A stretch of 64,000 bases of DNA from JACVRW01 sp963811055 (GCA_963811055.1 CAWEPQ010000014.1:1-64000); one strand, 5' to 3'; positions 10,128-20,976 are shown, numbered from the stretch's first letter. Numbers and translations are program-made. The notes: a model not told the origin generated them from the sequence alone.

Positions 10128-10725
10128 GCAAGCACTTGCGCGCCTCACGGGGCCGTCCGGGGTCGACCGCTAGGTCGGCACCCATCGAGGAACGGTCCCA
10201 GAAGCGCGGAGGACGTGAAGGGCGGCGATTCCTCGCCGCGCGTTCGCACGTCAAGTGGCGCGGCTTGCCTGCCGGCCCGTCGCATGCCTCGGCGGCGTCG
10301 ACGGGCTGCAAAGCGGCGCATCGCACGGCTCGTCGATGGGCGTTGCGTGCGCTTGATCGCTCGTGAAGGCGGCCCGAGTCGTCGCGGTCGGCGAGGGCGT
10401 CGTAGCGATGACACGGTGCGACGCTCGTCGCGTGCGGGGTACCGCGCTCGATCGCCTTCTCGCGCCGGCGTCGCGCTGCGTCAGCATGCGCCCCGCCGGA
10501 GTCGTGAGGCGAGACTGGGGGCCTCAGGCGGGCACTGCAGTGAGTGTCGAGCTCGACGATCGATCGACGCGCGCTTCCGCTGCCGGTGGCTGCGTGGTCC
10601 TGTAGACGGCCCTCCCGCTCCGCGACACAGCCCCGAGGCCGCTACTCCCCGTTGGCATTCCGTACGACCGGAGCGCGCCCGGCAGGGGGCCGCGTCGGAC
10701 CTCCGGGCGGCCGCGCGGTGCGCGG
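10128..10725. other. about 600 bases without a supported gene
   Basis: Open frames cross this stretch on both strands, but their amino acid content (runs of Arg, Ser, Cys) is that of antisense GC-rich DNA. No frame has a family motif or a hydrophobic segment. It lies between the LPFTG gene and the C-terminus of the tyrosine kinase. I see no clear hairpin terminator or repeat. Confidence 0.4.
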
Positions 10726-12973
10726 TTAGTTCTTCGAGGGACGGTCTTCTGAGCGCGAGGGCTTGTCCGCGCGGGCGCTGGCGCTCATCCGAGCGCGGCG
10801 GGCGTGTGGGGCGGCGGTGTGGCGCCCTCGGGGCTGCCGCGGGCCGTTCTCGGCGCCGGGGCGGTCGGAGGCTCTGCCGGGGGCTGTCGCCCTCGCCGTT
10901 GTTGCTCGCCTTCACGTTCTCCGAGGGGCGCTTGACCTCGTCGGCCGGGCGCGCTTGGGCGTCCTCCGCCGGGCGCTTGGCGTCCTCCACCGGCTTCTTG
11001 GCCTCGGCGGCGGGCTGTTGGCGCGGCGACGCGGCGGGCGCTTCTCGCGGTCGGCCCGCGTCGGCGGAATGTCTCCGCTCGCTGCGCGGCCCGGAGCTGT
11101 CGCGTCTGGCGCGGGGGGCCTACGCGGTCGGGGCGGCGCCGGGCTCGGCCTGTCGGAGGAGGCGGCGCGCTCGCCGGCTGCGTCGGACACGATCTCGCTC
11201 GAAGACTTGGTGGGCGCCGGACGCGGCCGCGGGGCATCGCCGCCCGGCGTGGGGTCCTGCAGGAAGAGCTCGCGGCCGGTGGCCCCGTAGGCGTAGTAGG
11301 CGCTCGTGCGCGGCGTGGAGTCGCCGATCACCAGGAAGCCGGCCGGCGTGTACGCGGTGCGCTCGAGGAGGTCGCGCATCATCTCGAAGTTGGCGCGGTT
11401 GGTGTTGCCCGGGCGGGTGACCACGACGATGCTGTCCACGTCGCGCACCAGCCGGAGGGCGTCGCTGATCTCGCCGATCGGCGCGGTGTCGATCACCACG
11501 TAGTTGCAGAGCTCGCGGGCGTCGGCGATCAGCTCGGGCAGGCGGCGGCTGAGCGCCTCGACCAGCGCCACGTCGCCCTCGGCGACGCTCGTGGTGAGCA
11601 CCGACAGGGCCGGAAGGCCGGGAGCGGGCGAGAGCAGGTCGCGAAGCTGGGTGTCGGGCTGGAGCAGCCCGGTGAGCTCGGTGCCGGGCTGCACGCCCAG
11701 GGTGCGGCCCACGTCCGGCTTGCGAAGGTCGAAGTCGAGAAGGATCACCGGGTCGCCGCTGGCGGCGGCCGCGGCGGCGAGGTTCACGGCGGAGGTGGTC
11801 TTGCCGTCGCCGGTGGAGGCGCTGGTGACCATGACCACGTGCGCGCGGCCCTCCGGGTGCGGGCCCAGCTGGATCATGAGCGTTCGGAACGCCTCCCGGA
11901 CCGCGGGCAGCATGTGCCAGCCGGAGGCCTGGCGGCCGCGCAGCTGGCTCGCCTTGAGGAGCGGGATCCGGGCGAGCACCGGCAGCGGGTAGAGGCGCAC
12001 GGTCTCCTCCTCGTTGCGGATCCGGCGCTCGGTGAGCTCGAGCAGCAGGGCGGCGCCGGATCCGAGCGTGAAGCCGGCCAGGGCGGCGAGGATCACGATC
12101 ACCGGGCAGCGGCGGGCCGCTCGGCGTCTCGGGCTTCGTGGCCGCCTGCGAGAGCGTCGAGGGTGGGGTCGCCGTCGACCCGCACCTTCTCGAGCGCGTT
12201 GATGCGCTCGGTCACGGTGGCCGCGGCCTCGGTGTCGTGGCCGAGATCGTCCTGGCTGGCCCTCAGGCGCTCCAGCTCGGCGGTGGCCTGCCTGGCGATG
12301 ATGTCCCGCGCGGGCGTCGAGCGACTCGCGGGCGAAGGTGTTGGCCAGGCGCTGCCGCCTCGCGGCGCGTCGTCCGCCTTGGCCGTGACCGCGAGGATGT
12401 TGCTCTCGCCCTCGGGCGTGACCGTGATCGCGTCCAGGACCTTGTTGCGGGTCCAGTCGCCGCCGAGCTCGCGGCGGTGCGCTCGGCGGCGGCGGTGGAA
12501 TTGATCAGGTTGGCGGCCGTCTGCGCGGTACGGGTCGGGTCGCCGGCCTCGCGCACGGCGTTGAGGCCCTGGAAGTGCTGTCCTCCTGCGCGAGCGGCGT
12601 CAGCGAGGATGTTCGCGGTGGCCTGGTAGTCGGCCGGACGCAGGGCGGTCCACGCGATGGCCGCGGCGACCGCGGCCAGCATGACCAGCGATCACGAGCA
12701 GGCGGTGGCGCGGATCGCGCGCAGGTAGGGCCCGAGCGCGCCTTCTGCGGGGCGGTTCGGAGCGGGGATGTCCGGGGCGGAGTTCAGAGGAGAGCGGAGT
12801 GTAGTTCGGCTGTCTCGCACATCGTCGGCCGTAGCGCTCAATCCTTGAGCGCGGGGTGCGACGCTGCGGGCGCCCCTCACCGCGCCGCGACCGGTCCCCG
12901 GAGGTCGCGCATCGGCACGTTGGAAGGTAGCGGGTTCCGGGCTGGACCCTTCGGGCTCCGGCGCGTCATACAT
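10726..12973 (-). pseudogene. Wzz/BY-kinase fusion: polysaccharide co-polymerase and tyrosine autokinase, frameshifted
   Basis: N-terminal cytoplasmic segment (MYDAPEPEGSSPEPATF at 12973), a first membrane helix (LLVIALVMLAAVAAAIAW), a Wzz-type domain (RPADYQATANIL, NLINSTAAAERTAAELGG), a second helix (VIVILAALAGFTLGSG), then the kinase: TSASTGDGKTTSAVNLAAAA (Walker A), ILLDFDLRKPDVGRTLG (Walker A'), YVVIDTAPIGEISDAL (Walker B). The C-terminus is a long Pro/Lys/Arg/Glu-rich tail ending DRPSKN at 10726, with Tyr residues at SAYYAYG just before it as likely autophosphorylation sites. Frame changes cluster at 12700-12100 and 11000-10750; the 11000-12100 kinase core is intact. It would set polymer chain length. 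Confidence 0.75.
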
Positions 12974-13297
12974 GCGTCCATCCCCCGGCGCACGGCGCCC
13001 CGCCGTGAGGCGGCGTCCGATAGCCAAGGAGCTCCCGACCGCTCCCGAAGGACTGATCCGGGTGGCGCGACCCGAGCCGTCCCAGGAGGCCTCGTGACTT
13101 CGCTCGCAGGCTGCTCGCCCCTGCATCCTCTCGCTCGCGGCGCTGGCCTGCTGGCGCCGGGGCCGGCGCCGCCCGACGAAGCGGGTGTTCGCCCCGGCCG
13201 CGGCGCGACAGCGGCGTGCTCGTCTTCAAGGTCGCGGGCGTGACCGCCGCAGGGTCCGCGCGCGGCTATCTCGACGCGGCGCGGCGAGCGCCGGGCC
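12974..13297. other. unresolved stretch before the secreted-family gene
   Basis: About 320 bases. Short fragments such as a GTG frame near 13216 (VFKVAGVTAAGSARGYLDAA) could be a damaged N-terminus of the next gene or of a separate small gene. No family is recognisable, and frame damage on both sides makes a call unsafe. Confidence 0.25.
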
Positions 13298-14459
13298 GTG
13301 AACGCCGGCGCGATCCGCGCCGGCGGCCGGAGGGCGGCTCCTCAGGATCCGGATGCCCAGCGCCTGGCGCGCTCGCGCGGCCGACGGGAGGAGGCCCGCA
13401 GGCCGGGCTCGCTGGTCGTGCTCATGGCGGACCCCGGCGACCTCGGCCGGACGGCTGCGGCTCCGCGAGCGTGTCGCAGCGGACTCGGCGGCTTCGGCGT
13501 CGGCTCCTGGCCCGGGGGCTGCTGGCGCCCCTACGCGGACGACTCGCCCTTCAACCCGCGCCTCCCGCGCCGGCCCGCGGCTCGATCCGCGCTCCGACGC
13601 GATCGTGCGGCGCCTGACCGGCTGGGGCGACCCCGCCGAGCTGCGCGCCGGAATCGCCGACACGCGCGTGGGACTGGCAGCACCCGACCTACTACCCGAG
13701 CCCGAGCGACCCCGAGTTCGAGATCCACTGCACCGAGGACTGGGGCACCTGCGAGGTCGAGGGCATGCGCGTGCGCATCCCCGACGCCGCCCGCGCCGCC
13801 GGCGGCCACGACGGGCATATGACCGTCGTGGATCAGGACGTCGGCTGGGAGTACGACCTCTGGCAGGTCACGGCGCAAGCCCCGCGGCGGCGGCCGCCTG
13901 GTCACCTCGTGGGGCGGGCGCACGCGGATCGACGGCGACGGCCTCGGATCCGACGCCAACGCCGCTCACTTCGGTCTCGCTCGCCGGCAGCATCCGGGCC
14001 GAGGAGATGCGCGCGCGGCCGGATCGACCACGCGCTCTTCATGCTGGTCGCTGCGACTCGGGCGAAGGCCGTCTACCCGGCTCGAGGGCTGGGGCTGGCC
14101 TGCGACCGCCCGCCGGGCGCGCCCTCGCAGGGCACGCGCTTCCAGCTCGACCTGTCGGCCGCGCCGAGATCGCGCGCTGCGAGTGCCCGACGTGGAAGAA
14201 GACGATCCTCCGCGCGATGTCCGAGTACGGCCTCTACGTGGGCGACACCACGGGCGGCACGCCCTGGAACATCTGGTTCGAGTCGGGCGCCACCTACACG
14301 AGCTTCGGGCAGCGTGGACCCGATGGTGACCTTCGCGCGCCAGGCCGGCATCCCGCCGCTCCTCGGACGGCAAGTACTACTTCGACTGGGGCAGCGGCAT
14401 CAACTGGCGCCGCGCACCTCGCGCGTGGTGGACCCCTGCGTGGCCGAGCGGGCTGCTAG
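13298..14459 (+). pseudogene. secreted family protein, damaged paralog of the gene at 32392-33483
   Basis: Pieced across many frame changes it reads GFGVGSWP, WRPYADDSPFN, RSDAIVRRLTGWGDPAELRA, EIHCTEDWGTCEVEGMRVRI, GWEYDLWQV, GGRTRIDGDGLGSDANAAHF, RIDHALFM, WKKTILRAMSEYGLYVGDTT and SRVVDPCVAER. Each block has a counterpart, in the same order, in the intact 363-residue protein at 32392-33483. The family has no function I can name. Conserved His, Tyr, Asp and Trp residues and the location among polysaccharide genes would suit a carbohydrate-active enzyme, but that is conjecture. The start is uncertain; the stop is TAG at 14457-14459. Confidence 0.6.
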
Positions 14460-15020
14460 ACGGCTCGCTGCGCCGGCGGCGCAGCGGGATTCGCGCCGGC
14501 GGCGCAGCGAGCACGATCACCGAGGCGGCCAGGGTGAGCAGCGCCACCAGCACCACGAGGCCCGGCAGCGAGCGGGTCGTCCCAGTCGGTGAGCGCGTTG
14601 CCCACTGACTCGAGGGCCCCGTCGTCATCACCGTCATCGCCGCCGGAACGCCACCGGGGGCGGCGGCCGCGCTCGCTGCGTCCTCTCGTTCTTGTCCTTC
14701 GGACGCCGTCGTCCTTCTTCGGCTCTGCCTTCTTGTCGCCGCTCTTCTTGGCTCGAGCTTCGGGCGTGTACCGCCCGACGGGGTCGCCGCCGGTGATCTG
14801 GTCGAGCGTCTGGTCGTCCGCCGATCCGAGCTGCCCGAGCTGCGGCGTGCTCGTCGTTGTTCTTCTTCTTGTTCGTTCCCGTTGCCGCCGGCGTCGGGGA
14901 GGGGATGTACTGGTCCGCGCCGGTGATCACTCTGGGCCTGCGGCCGCCGGACAGCGGCGAGGGCGACCGGCGACGACCGCGGCAAGCACCCGAAGCGCGC
15001 GTATAGGGTGAAACGGGTGA
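14456..15020 (-). pseudogene. hypothetical secreted protein with C-terminal membrane anchor, frameshifted
   Basis: Signal-like start (LRVLAAVVAG near 15000), then VITGADQYIPS and PDAGGNGNEQEEEQRRA, then a segment reading DDQTLDQITGGDPVGRYTPE, a Lys/Arg/Asp-rich charged linker, and a C-terminal helix GLVVLVALLTLAASVIVLAA (about 14555-14500) with a basic tail. At least three frame changes. A signal, a charged extracellular region and a C-terminal anchor suggest a surface protein. I do not recognise the family. Confidence 0.45.
14463..14512. terminator. inverted repeat between convergent genes
   Basis: GCTCGCTGCGCC at 14463-14474 is perfectly inverted at 14501-14512, with a second internal GGCGCAGCG/CGCGCC element between them. 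It lies just past the stop of the secreted-family gene and within the last codons of the convergent membrane-protein gene. It could terminate transcription from the left; there is no T-run. Confidence 0.4.
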
Positions 15021-15145
15021 CGGCGCCAACCCTGCTCGCGCACCGCGTGGGGGTCGCGCAGACCGGGCCTTCCGCTGCTCTCCAGTGAGCATTTGGTCAC
15101 CGTAGCAGTTGCCCTCGGGAACGGTCGCAGCAGCGATTCCGAGCG

Positions 15146-16998
15146 GTGCCTACTCGGTTCAGGCCCGCGCCGATGCTCGCCGTGCTGGTGTGGTGGGCCG
15201 TGGTCGCGGGGGTGCTCGCTGAGGCTCTTCCCGCGCGCGCCGCTGCCGCGCGAGGCCGTCGGTGGCCGGCGGCTGCTCGCCGCCCTCGCCGGCTTCACCG
15301 CGCTGTCGATCGCCTGGGGCGGCGACAACGGCGGCGCCTTCGACGAGGGCGTGCGCGCGATGGGCTACGCGGGGGTGTTCGCGCTGGTGGTGCTCGCCTC
15401 GCCCGCGGGAAGCGCGCGCAGCCTGGCTGACCGGGCTGGCGATCGGGCTGATGGCGGTGAGCGTCGCTGGCGCTCGGCAGCCGGATGGTGCCCGTCGCTC
15501 TTCCCGGACGCGGGCGTGGTGGCGGCCCTGCCGCGAGACCGCCGGGCGGCTGAGCTATCCGCTCGGCTACTGGAACGGCCTCGGCGCGCTCCTCGCCCTC
15601 GGCGGCGTGCTGCTGATCGCGCTGGCGGGCATGGCGCGCACGCGTGCGGGCCGGGCGGCGGCCACCGCCGCCATCCCGCTGCCGGCCTTCGCCGTGTTCC
15701 TCACCTCCTCGCGCGGCGCGTCGATCGCCGCTGGCCGTGGGGTTGGTGCTCCTGTTCTGCTCGGCCGCCAACCGCGCTGCGACTGGTGGCCGCCACGGCC
15801 ATCGGCGGCGCGGCCGGGGGCCTGCTGGTGCTCGCATCGGTGGCCCGCGATCTCTTCATCGACGGGCGGACCGGCGCCGCGGGCTTCGACACCGAGGCCC
15901 ACGAGATGCTGCTGCTGACGCTGGTGGTGGTGGCCGCCGCCCTCACGCTCCGCGCCGCTGCTCGATGGTCTGGTGGAGCGGATCCGGGTGCCGCGCCGGG
16001 TGGCGGTGGGCGTGGCCGTCGGCGCGGCGCTGGTCCTGGCGGGCGGCCTGCGTGGCGGTGGACCCGATCGAGCGCTGGATCGAGCTGAAGGCGCCGCCCG
16101 ACACACAGGACGCCCGGGACGCGCGGACTCACCACCAGCCACCTCACGAGCGCGGAGGGCACCGGCCGCTACCAGTTCTGGCACGCCGGCTGGGACGGCC
16201 TTCAAGAGCGCGCCGCTCGCGGGGATCGGGGCCGCGGGGTACGAGCCCTGGTGGGCGCAGCACGGATCGCTCGACTATTCCGTGCGCAACGCGCACTCGC
16301 TCTTCATCGAGGTCGCGGCCGAGCTGGGGGTGGTGGGGCTGCTGCTGTTGCTCGGCTTCCTCGGGGCGCGTGGTCGTCGCGGGGTCCGCGCGCCGGTCCT
16401 GGGGCGGGGAGGAGCGGCCCCGGCGGCGGCCGCCCTGCTCGCGGTGCTGGCGCGCGGCTGGCCGCGGCCGCGGTGGAGTGGACGTGGGAGATCCCGGGCG
16501 CGTTCGTCCCGGTGATCGTGGTGGCGCGTGCTGGCCGGTCCGGCGCTCGAGCCAGGCCGTCCGTGCGTCGGCGGCGCGGCAGCCGGCTCCTGCTGGCGGG
16601 CGTCGCGTGGTGGGCGTCGGCCTGCGTGGTGGCGGGCGCGATCGACCTGGCCTCCGACGCGAAGCTGCGCGCGAGCCAGGAGGCCGCCGCCGACGGCGAC
16701 CTCGCGACGGCGGCGGACGACGCCCGCGCCGGCCGGTCGATCCAGCCGTGGGCCGCCGCGCCGCGGCTCCAGCTGGCGCTGGTCCAGGAGGGCAGCGACT
16801 CCGGCCGCGGCAACCGGAGCATCGACGAGGCGATCGAGCGCTCCAACGAGGACTGGCGCATCTGGCTCGTGGCCACGCGGCTGCGCGCCAAGGCGGGCGA
16901 CGAGGCGGGCGCCCGCGGGCGCTGCGCCGCACGCGGGCAGCTCGTGCCGCCCGTCGCGCGACCCGCGGGTGCTGGACGCCTCGAGCAGCGCTGAGTAG
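15146..16998 (+). pseudogene. O-antigen ligase/polymerase-like membrane protein with C-terminal tail (second of three), heavily frameshifted
   Basis: Reconstructed blocks: LAWWAVVAGV-type first helix, AALAGFTALSIAWGGDNGGA, GYAGVFALVVLASPAGSARS, GRLSYPLGYWNGLGALLALG, AVFLTSSRGASIAA, GRYQFWHAGWDAFKSAPLAG, GIGAAGYEPWW, VRNAHSLFIEVAAELGVVGL and AAAVEWTWEIPGAFVPVIVV. The N-x-H-S-x-x-x-E-x-x-x-E-x-G pattern is the Wzy/WaaL loop motif. The last 140 residues (EAAADGDLATAADDARAGRS and WRIWLVATRLRAKAGDEAGA) form a TPR-like tail ending at 16998. The layout equals the 7.7-9.7 kb gene, so the two are probably paralogs. More than eight frame changes; the GTG at 15146 is a tentative start. Confidence 0.65.
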
Positions 16999-17048
16999 CC
17001 GCGCGACAGCCGCGCGAGCGGCGCTAGCGTGAGTCGCCCGCCGCTAGC

Positions 17049-18189
17049 ATGAGCGGAGGCCGGATCGGTGATCGGCCGAACCACCGCACCAGTCCACGCC
17101 CGCTCGTCTGTCGACCAGCCGCCGCGGCTCTGTGTGCCCTCGCGGTGCTCTGCCTGAGCCTGCCCGCGGCCGCTGAGGCGAAGGTGCCGCGGGCGTTCTT
17201 CGGCGCCGAGGCCGACCCCGGTGCCACCGCGGCCGCGATGCCGCCCGAGGGACTTCGCCCGGATGCGCTCCGCGAAGCTCGGCACGCTCCGCGTGGCCTT
17301 CAACTGGGCCAAGGTGGAGCCGACCCAGGGAGCGCCCCGCGACTGGACCTTCTACGACACGACTGGTCGAGCGCGCGGCCGCGCGCGCCCGGGTGAGCAT
17401 CATGGCCGTGCTGGTCGGGTAGCCCCGGCTGGGCCGCCGACGACGAGGCGTACGCGCCCACCACCGCGGCGGGGCGCCAGCGCCTTCAGCCGCTTCGTGG
17501 GCGACGTGGTGCAGCGCTACGGCCACGGCGGCCGCTTCTGGCGCGCCCACCGCGGCTCCCGCGCCGGCCGATCCCCGCCTACCAGGTGTGGAACGAGCCG
17601 AACTACCCGCCTCACTGGTCCGAGGGCCCGTCGTGGCGCGGTCGACGTACGCGCGTTCCTCAGGAGCAGGCGACCGATGATCCGCGCGCTACGACCGCAG
17701 GGCCAAGATCGCCACGGCCGGCCTGCTGGCCAGCTCCACGCGCGGGCCCGCCGGGTACCGCTACCTGGACGATCTCTACAAGGTGCCCGGGATCAAGCGC
17801 TCCTTCGACGCCGTGGCCATCCACCCGTACGCCGAGAACGCGCGCGGCGTGCAGGGCGAGCTGCGCGCATCCGCTGCGTCATGCGCCGCAACGGCGACGG
17901 CCGGACGCCGGTCTGGATCACCGAGCTCGGCTGGGCCACCGGCGGCGGCAACGAGTACTTCTCGACCACGCCCCCGGCCAGGCCAGGCGCCTGCTCAAGT
18001 CGGCCTTCCGCTTCGTGGCCCGGAACCGCAAGCGCTACCACGTGAGCCGGCTCGTCTGGTTCAGCTGGCGCGACCGGGCCGGCGCCGACGCCGCGCGGCT
18101 GGGAGTTCTACTGCGGCCTGTTCCGCCTGAACGGGCAGCCCAAGCCCGCCTGGTCGGCGTTCCGCCGCTTCACGCGCGCCACCGGCTAG
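17049..18189 (+). pseudogene. secreted glycoside hydrolase-like protein (clan A TIM barrel, GH5/GH39-like), frameshifted
   Basis: A signal peptide (AAALCALAVLCLSLPAAAEA) is followed by VPRAFFGAEADPG, LGTLRVAFNWAKVEPTQGAP, SRFVGDVVQRYG, YQVWNEPNYPPHW, SFDAVAIHPYAENARG, PVWITELGWATGGG and LVWFSWRD. The W-N-E-P motif after the fourth barrel strand supplies the acid/base Glu, and ITELGW supplies the nucleophile Glu, the layout of clan A glycosidases. The N-E-P and T-E-L-G-W blocks are about 110 residues apart, as expected. Ends with TAG at 18187. About five frame changes. A role in trimming the exopolysaccharide made by neighbouring genes is plausible. Confidence 0.65.
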
Positions 18190-18203
18190 CGGCGGAGCCG
18201 GGC

Positions 18204-20033
18204 CTACGCGCCGCTCGAGCCGCTGCTCGAGCGCGGCGAGCTGCGTCGCGCAGGGCCTGCGGCAGCCGGTCGCCGAAGGTGGCGAAGTGCTCGTGGATCG
18301 AGGGCAGCTCGTTCTTCCACTCCTCCGGATCGACCTCCAGCAGCGAGTCCAGCGTCCTCGGCCGGGATGTCGAGCCCGTCGGTGTCGAGCGCGCCCGGCG
18401 GCGGGCACGCGGCCGATCGGGGTGTCCACGGCGTCGGCCTCGCCGTCGCAGCGGCGGAAGATCCAGGCCAGCACGCGGCTGTTCTCGCCGAACCCGGGCC
18501 AGAGGAAGCTGCCCGGACTCGTCCTTGCGGAACCAGTTGACGTAGAAGACGCGCGGCAGCCGTGCCCCCTCGCGCTCGCCCACCGCGAGCCAGTGCTCGA
18601 AGTAGGCGGCCATGTCGTACCCGCAGAAGGGCAGCATCGCCATCGGGTCGCGGCGGAGCTTGCCCACGGCGCCGGCGGCGGCGGCCGTGGTCTCCGAGGA
18701 CATGATCGACCCGAGGAACACGCCGTGCTCCCAGTCGAAGGCCTCGTGCACCAGCGGCACGACGGTGGAGCGTCGGCCGCCGAAGAGGAACGCGTCGATC
18801 GGCACGCCGGCCGGGTCCTCCCACTCGGGCGCCATCGACGGGCACTGGGCGGCGGGGGTGGTGAAGCGGGCGTTGGGATGGGCCGCGGGCTTGTCCGAGT
18901 CCGGCGTCCAGTCGTTGCCGTGCCAGTCCACCAGGTGGGCCGGGCGCCTCCTTGGTCATGCCCTCCCACCAGACGTCGCCGTCGTCGGTGCGGGCGCAGT
19001 TGGTGAAGATCGAGTTGGAGCGCACCGTGGCCATGGCGTTCGGGTTGGTCTTCTCGCCGGTGCCGGGCGCCACGCCGAAGAAGCCGTACTCGGGGTTGAT
19101 GGCGTAGAGCCGGCCGTCGCGCCGAACTTCATCCACGCGATGTCGTCGCCGATGGTCTCGACCTTCCAGCCCGGAAGGGTGGGGATCAGCATGGCCAGGT
19201 TCGTCTTGCCGCACGCCGAGGGGAAGGCCCCGGCGAGGTGCTTGGAGACGCCCTCCGGGCGAGGTGACCTTCAGGATCAGCATGTGCTCGGCCAGCCAGC
19301 CCTCGTCGCGGGCCATGACCGACGCGATCCGCAGCGCGAAGCACTTCTTGCCGAGCAGCGCGTTGCCGCCGTAGCCCGAGCCGAACGACCAGATCTCACG
19401 GGTCTCGGGGAAGTGGACGATGTACTTGTTATCCGCGTCACACGGCCACGGCACGTCCTCCACGCCCTCCTCGAGCGGCATTCCCACCGAATGGAGGCAG
19501 GGCACGAACTCCCCGTCCTCGCCGAGCACATCCAGCGCGCCGGCGCCCATGCGGGTCATGATCCGCATGCTCACGGCCACGTAGGGCGAGTCGGTGAGCT
19601 GGACGCCGATGTGTGCGATCGGGGAGCCGAGCGGGCCCATCGAGAAGGGCACCACGTACATCGTGCGGCCGCGCATCGAGCCGCTGAAGAGGTCGGAGAG
19701 CATCTCCCGCATCTCGGCGGGATCGCGCCAGTTGTTGGTGGGGCCGGCGTCGGCCTCGTTCTCGGAGCAGATGAACGTGCGGTCCTCGACGCGCGCCACG
19801 TCGCCCGGGTCCGAACGCGCCAGGTACGAGTTCGGGCGCTTGGCGTCGGAGAGCCGCTCGAAGGTGCCCGCGTCCACCAACTGAGCGCAGAGACGGTCGT
19901 ATTCCTCGGCCGATCCGTCGCACCAGACCACGGAATCCGGGGTGGTCAGCTCGGCCATCTCCTCGACCCAGCGGAGCAGCTTCGGGTTGGTGGTGGGGGC
20001 CTCCGAGGCGGCCCAGCTCGTTCTTTCGGGCAT
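18204..20033 (-). CDS. pckG: phosphoenolpyruvate carboxykinase (GTP), frameshifted
   Basis: The first 255 residues read intact (MPERTSWAASEAPTTNPKL, DRTFICSENEADAGPTNNWR, TMYVVPFSMGPLGSPIAHIG, WSFGSGYGGNALLGKKCFAL). Then, across frame changes near 19263, 19122, 18950, 18510 and 18380, come the P-loop AFPSACGKTNLAML, TIGDDIAWMKFG, GFFGVAPGTGEKTNPNA, PIDAFLFGGRRSTVVPLVHE and PGFGENSRVLAWIFRRC. These are the PEP, Mn, GTP and oxaloacetate sites of GTP-type PEPCK (about 610 residues expected, as here). It converts oxaloacetate to PEP, feeding gluconeogenesis. A central enzyme is unlikely to be truly dead, so these frameshifts look technical. Confidence 0.85.
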   Translation of the reverse strand: MPERTSWAASEAPTTNPKLLRWVEEMAELTTPDSVVWCDGSAEEYDRLCAQLVDAGTFERLSDAKRPNSYLARSDPGDVARVEDRTFICSENEADAGPTNNWRDPAEMREMLSDLFSGSMRGRTMYVVPFSMGPLGSPIAHIGVQLTDSPYVAVSMRIMTRMGAGALDVLGEDGEFVPCLHSVGMPLEEGVEDVPWPCDADNKYIVHFPETREIWSFGSGYGGNALLGKKCFALRIASVMARDEGWLAEHMLILKVTSPGGRLQAPRRGLPLGVRQDEPGHADPHPSGLEGRDHRRRHRVDEVRRDGRLYAINPEYGFFGVAPGTGEKTNPNAMATVRSNSIFTNCARTDDGDVWWEGMTKEAPGPPGGLARQRLDAGLGQARGPSQRPLHHPRRPVPVDGARVGGPGRRADRRVPLRRPTLHRRAAGARGLRLGARRVPRVDHVLGDHGRRRRRRGQAPPRPDGDAALLRVRHGRLLRALARGGRARGGTAAARLLRQLVPQGRVRAASSGPGSARTAACWPGSSAAATARPTPWTPRSAACPPPGALDTDGLDIPAEDAGLAAGGRSGGVEERAALDPRALRHLRRPAAAGPARRSSPRSSSGSSGA

Positions 20034-20039
20034 GAATGC

Positions 20040-20049
20040 ACCCTACACT
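20040..20049. promoter_or_regulatory. overlapping divergent -10 elements, pckG and sortase
   Basis: Minus strand TAGGGT (20045-20040) lies 6 nt before the pckG ATG; plus strand TACACT (20044-20049) lies 10 nt before the sortase ATG. The two hexamers share the same TA step. Neither start has a Shine-Dalgarno, so both mRNAs may be nearly leaderless. Confidence 0.4.
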
Positions 20050-20059
20050 CAGATTCCGG

Positions 20060-20700
20060 ATGAGCGCCACAGAAGTACGGTCCCGCAGCCCGGTCAAGGT
20101 GGTGCTCCGGTTCATCGCCTCGGTGATGATCGTGAGCGGTCTCCTGCTGATCGGGGACGCCGGGATGACGCTCGCCTGGCAGGAGCCCGTGTCGGCGTTC
20201 CTGGCGGATCAACAGCAGGCCGAGCTGAAGAAGGAGCTCGACCATCCGCCTCCCGCGGGCTGATCGCCCGCAGGCCGCTACCCGGGGACGCGATCGGCGA
20301 GATCAAGATGCCCACGATCGACAAATCCGCCTACATGGTGGAGGGCACCGACACCGACGACCTCCGCAAGGGGCCGGGCCACTATCACGACACTCCGATG
20401 CCCGGGGAGCGCGGCACGGTGGCCATCGCGGGGCACCGCACCACCCATGGCGCCCCCTTCCGCAACATCGACCAGCTCGACCGCGGCGACTCGATCGTGC
20501 TCCAGATGCCCTACGGGAGCTTCGTCTACAGGGTGGAGCGCACCCAAATCGTGGAGCCCACCGCGCTCTGGGTGACGAAGAGGGTGGGGTACGACAGGCT
20601 CGTCCTGAGCGCCTGCCACCCTCTCTACAGTGCTGCGCAGCGCCTGATCGTGTTCGCGCGGTTCGTCAGGCGGGGGTACTCGAGCGTCGACCGCGGGTAG
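20060..20700 (+). CDS. class E sortase (one frameshift)
   Basis: N-terminal cytoplasmic stub and membrane helix (VVLRFIASVMIVSGLLLIGDA), a linker, then after a frame change near 20262 GEIKMPTIDKSAYMVEG, GTVAIAGHRTTHGAPFRNID (catalytic His), GDSIVLQMPYGSFVYRVE, and LVLSACHPLYSAAQRLIVFA (catalytic Cys and Arg). This is the order and spacing of class E sortases, which join LPxTG-type proteins to peptidoglycan in high-GC actinobacteria. About 210 residues. The likely substrate in this window is the LPFTG protein at 9837-10127. Divergent from pckG. Confidence 0.8.
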
Positions 20701-20880
20701 CTGCGCGCGACGATCACGGACCCGGGTCCCGCGGAGTTCTGCGAGTTCTCGAGGTCCGAGCTGTCGCGCGACTCGAAGAAGAGCACCAGCAGCACCAGCA
20801 GGGCCAGAGAGATGACGAGGACGGCCAGCCAGTACAGCGTCTTCGCGAGTACGGTGCGGGGTCGCAGGCAATCCTGATCA
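20626..20880 (-). CDS. small single-pass membrane protein, start unclear
   Basis: Too short or broken for a standard start, but one minus-strand frame reads LYWLAVLVISLALLVLLVLF then FESRDSSDLENSQNSAGPGS and ends TAG at 20626. Third codon positions are almost all G or C, as in real genes here, and a 20-residue helix followed by an acidic linker is not what antisense DNA gives. No ATG or GTG lies in frame upstream before 20880, so either a frame error hides it or translation starts elsewhere. It overlaps the sortase 3' end by 75 bases on the opposite strand. No family recognised. Confidence 0.4.
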
Positions 20881-20976
20881 GGAGGTTGTACAGCCTAAGA
20901 TGGACGGCCGGTGGCCGGGATGGCCTCCGCTCCACGACTCAAGTCGTGTCGCCGAACGCCGAAAGGGGATAGAAGA

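Noticed and set aside
4200..20300. Programmed frameshifting as the cause of broken frames
   Set aside because: Too many sites, in unrelated genes, without slippery sequences or pseudoknots, and limited to one side of 21.05 kb.
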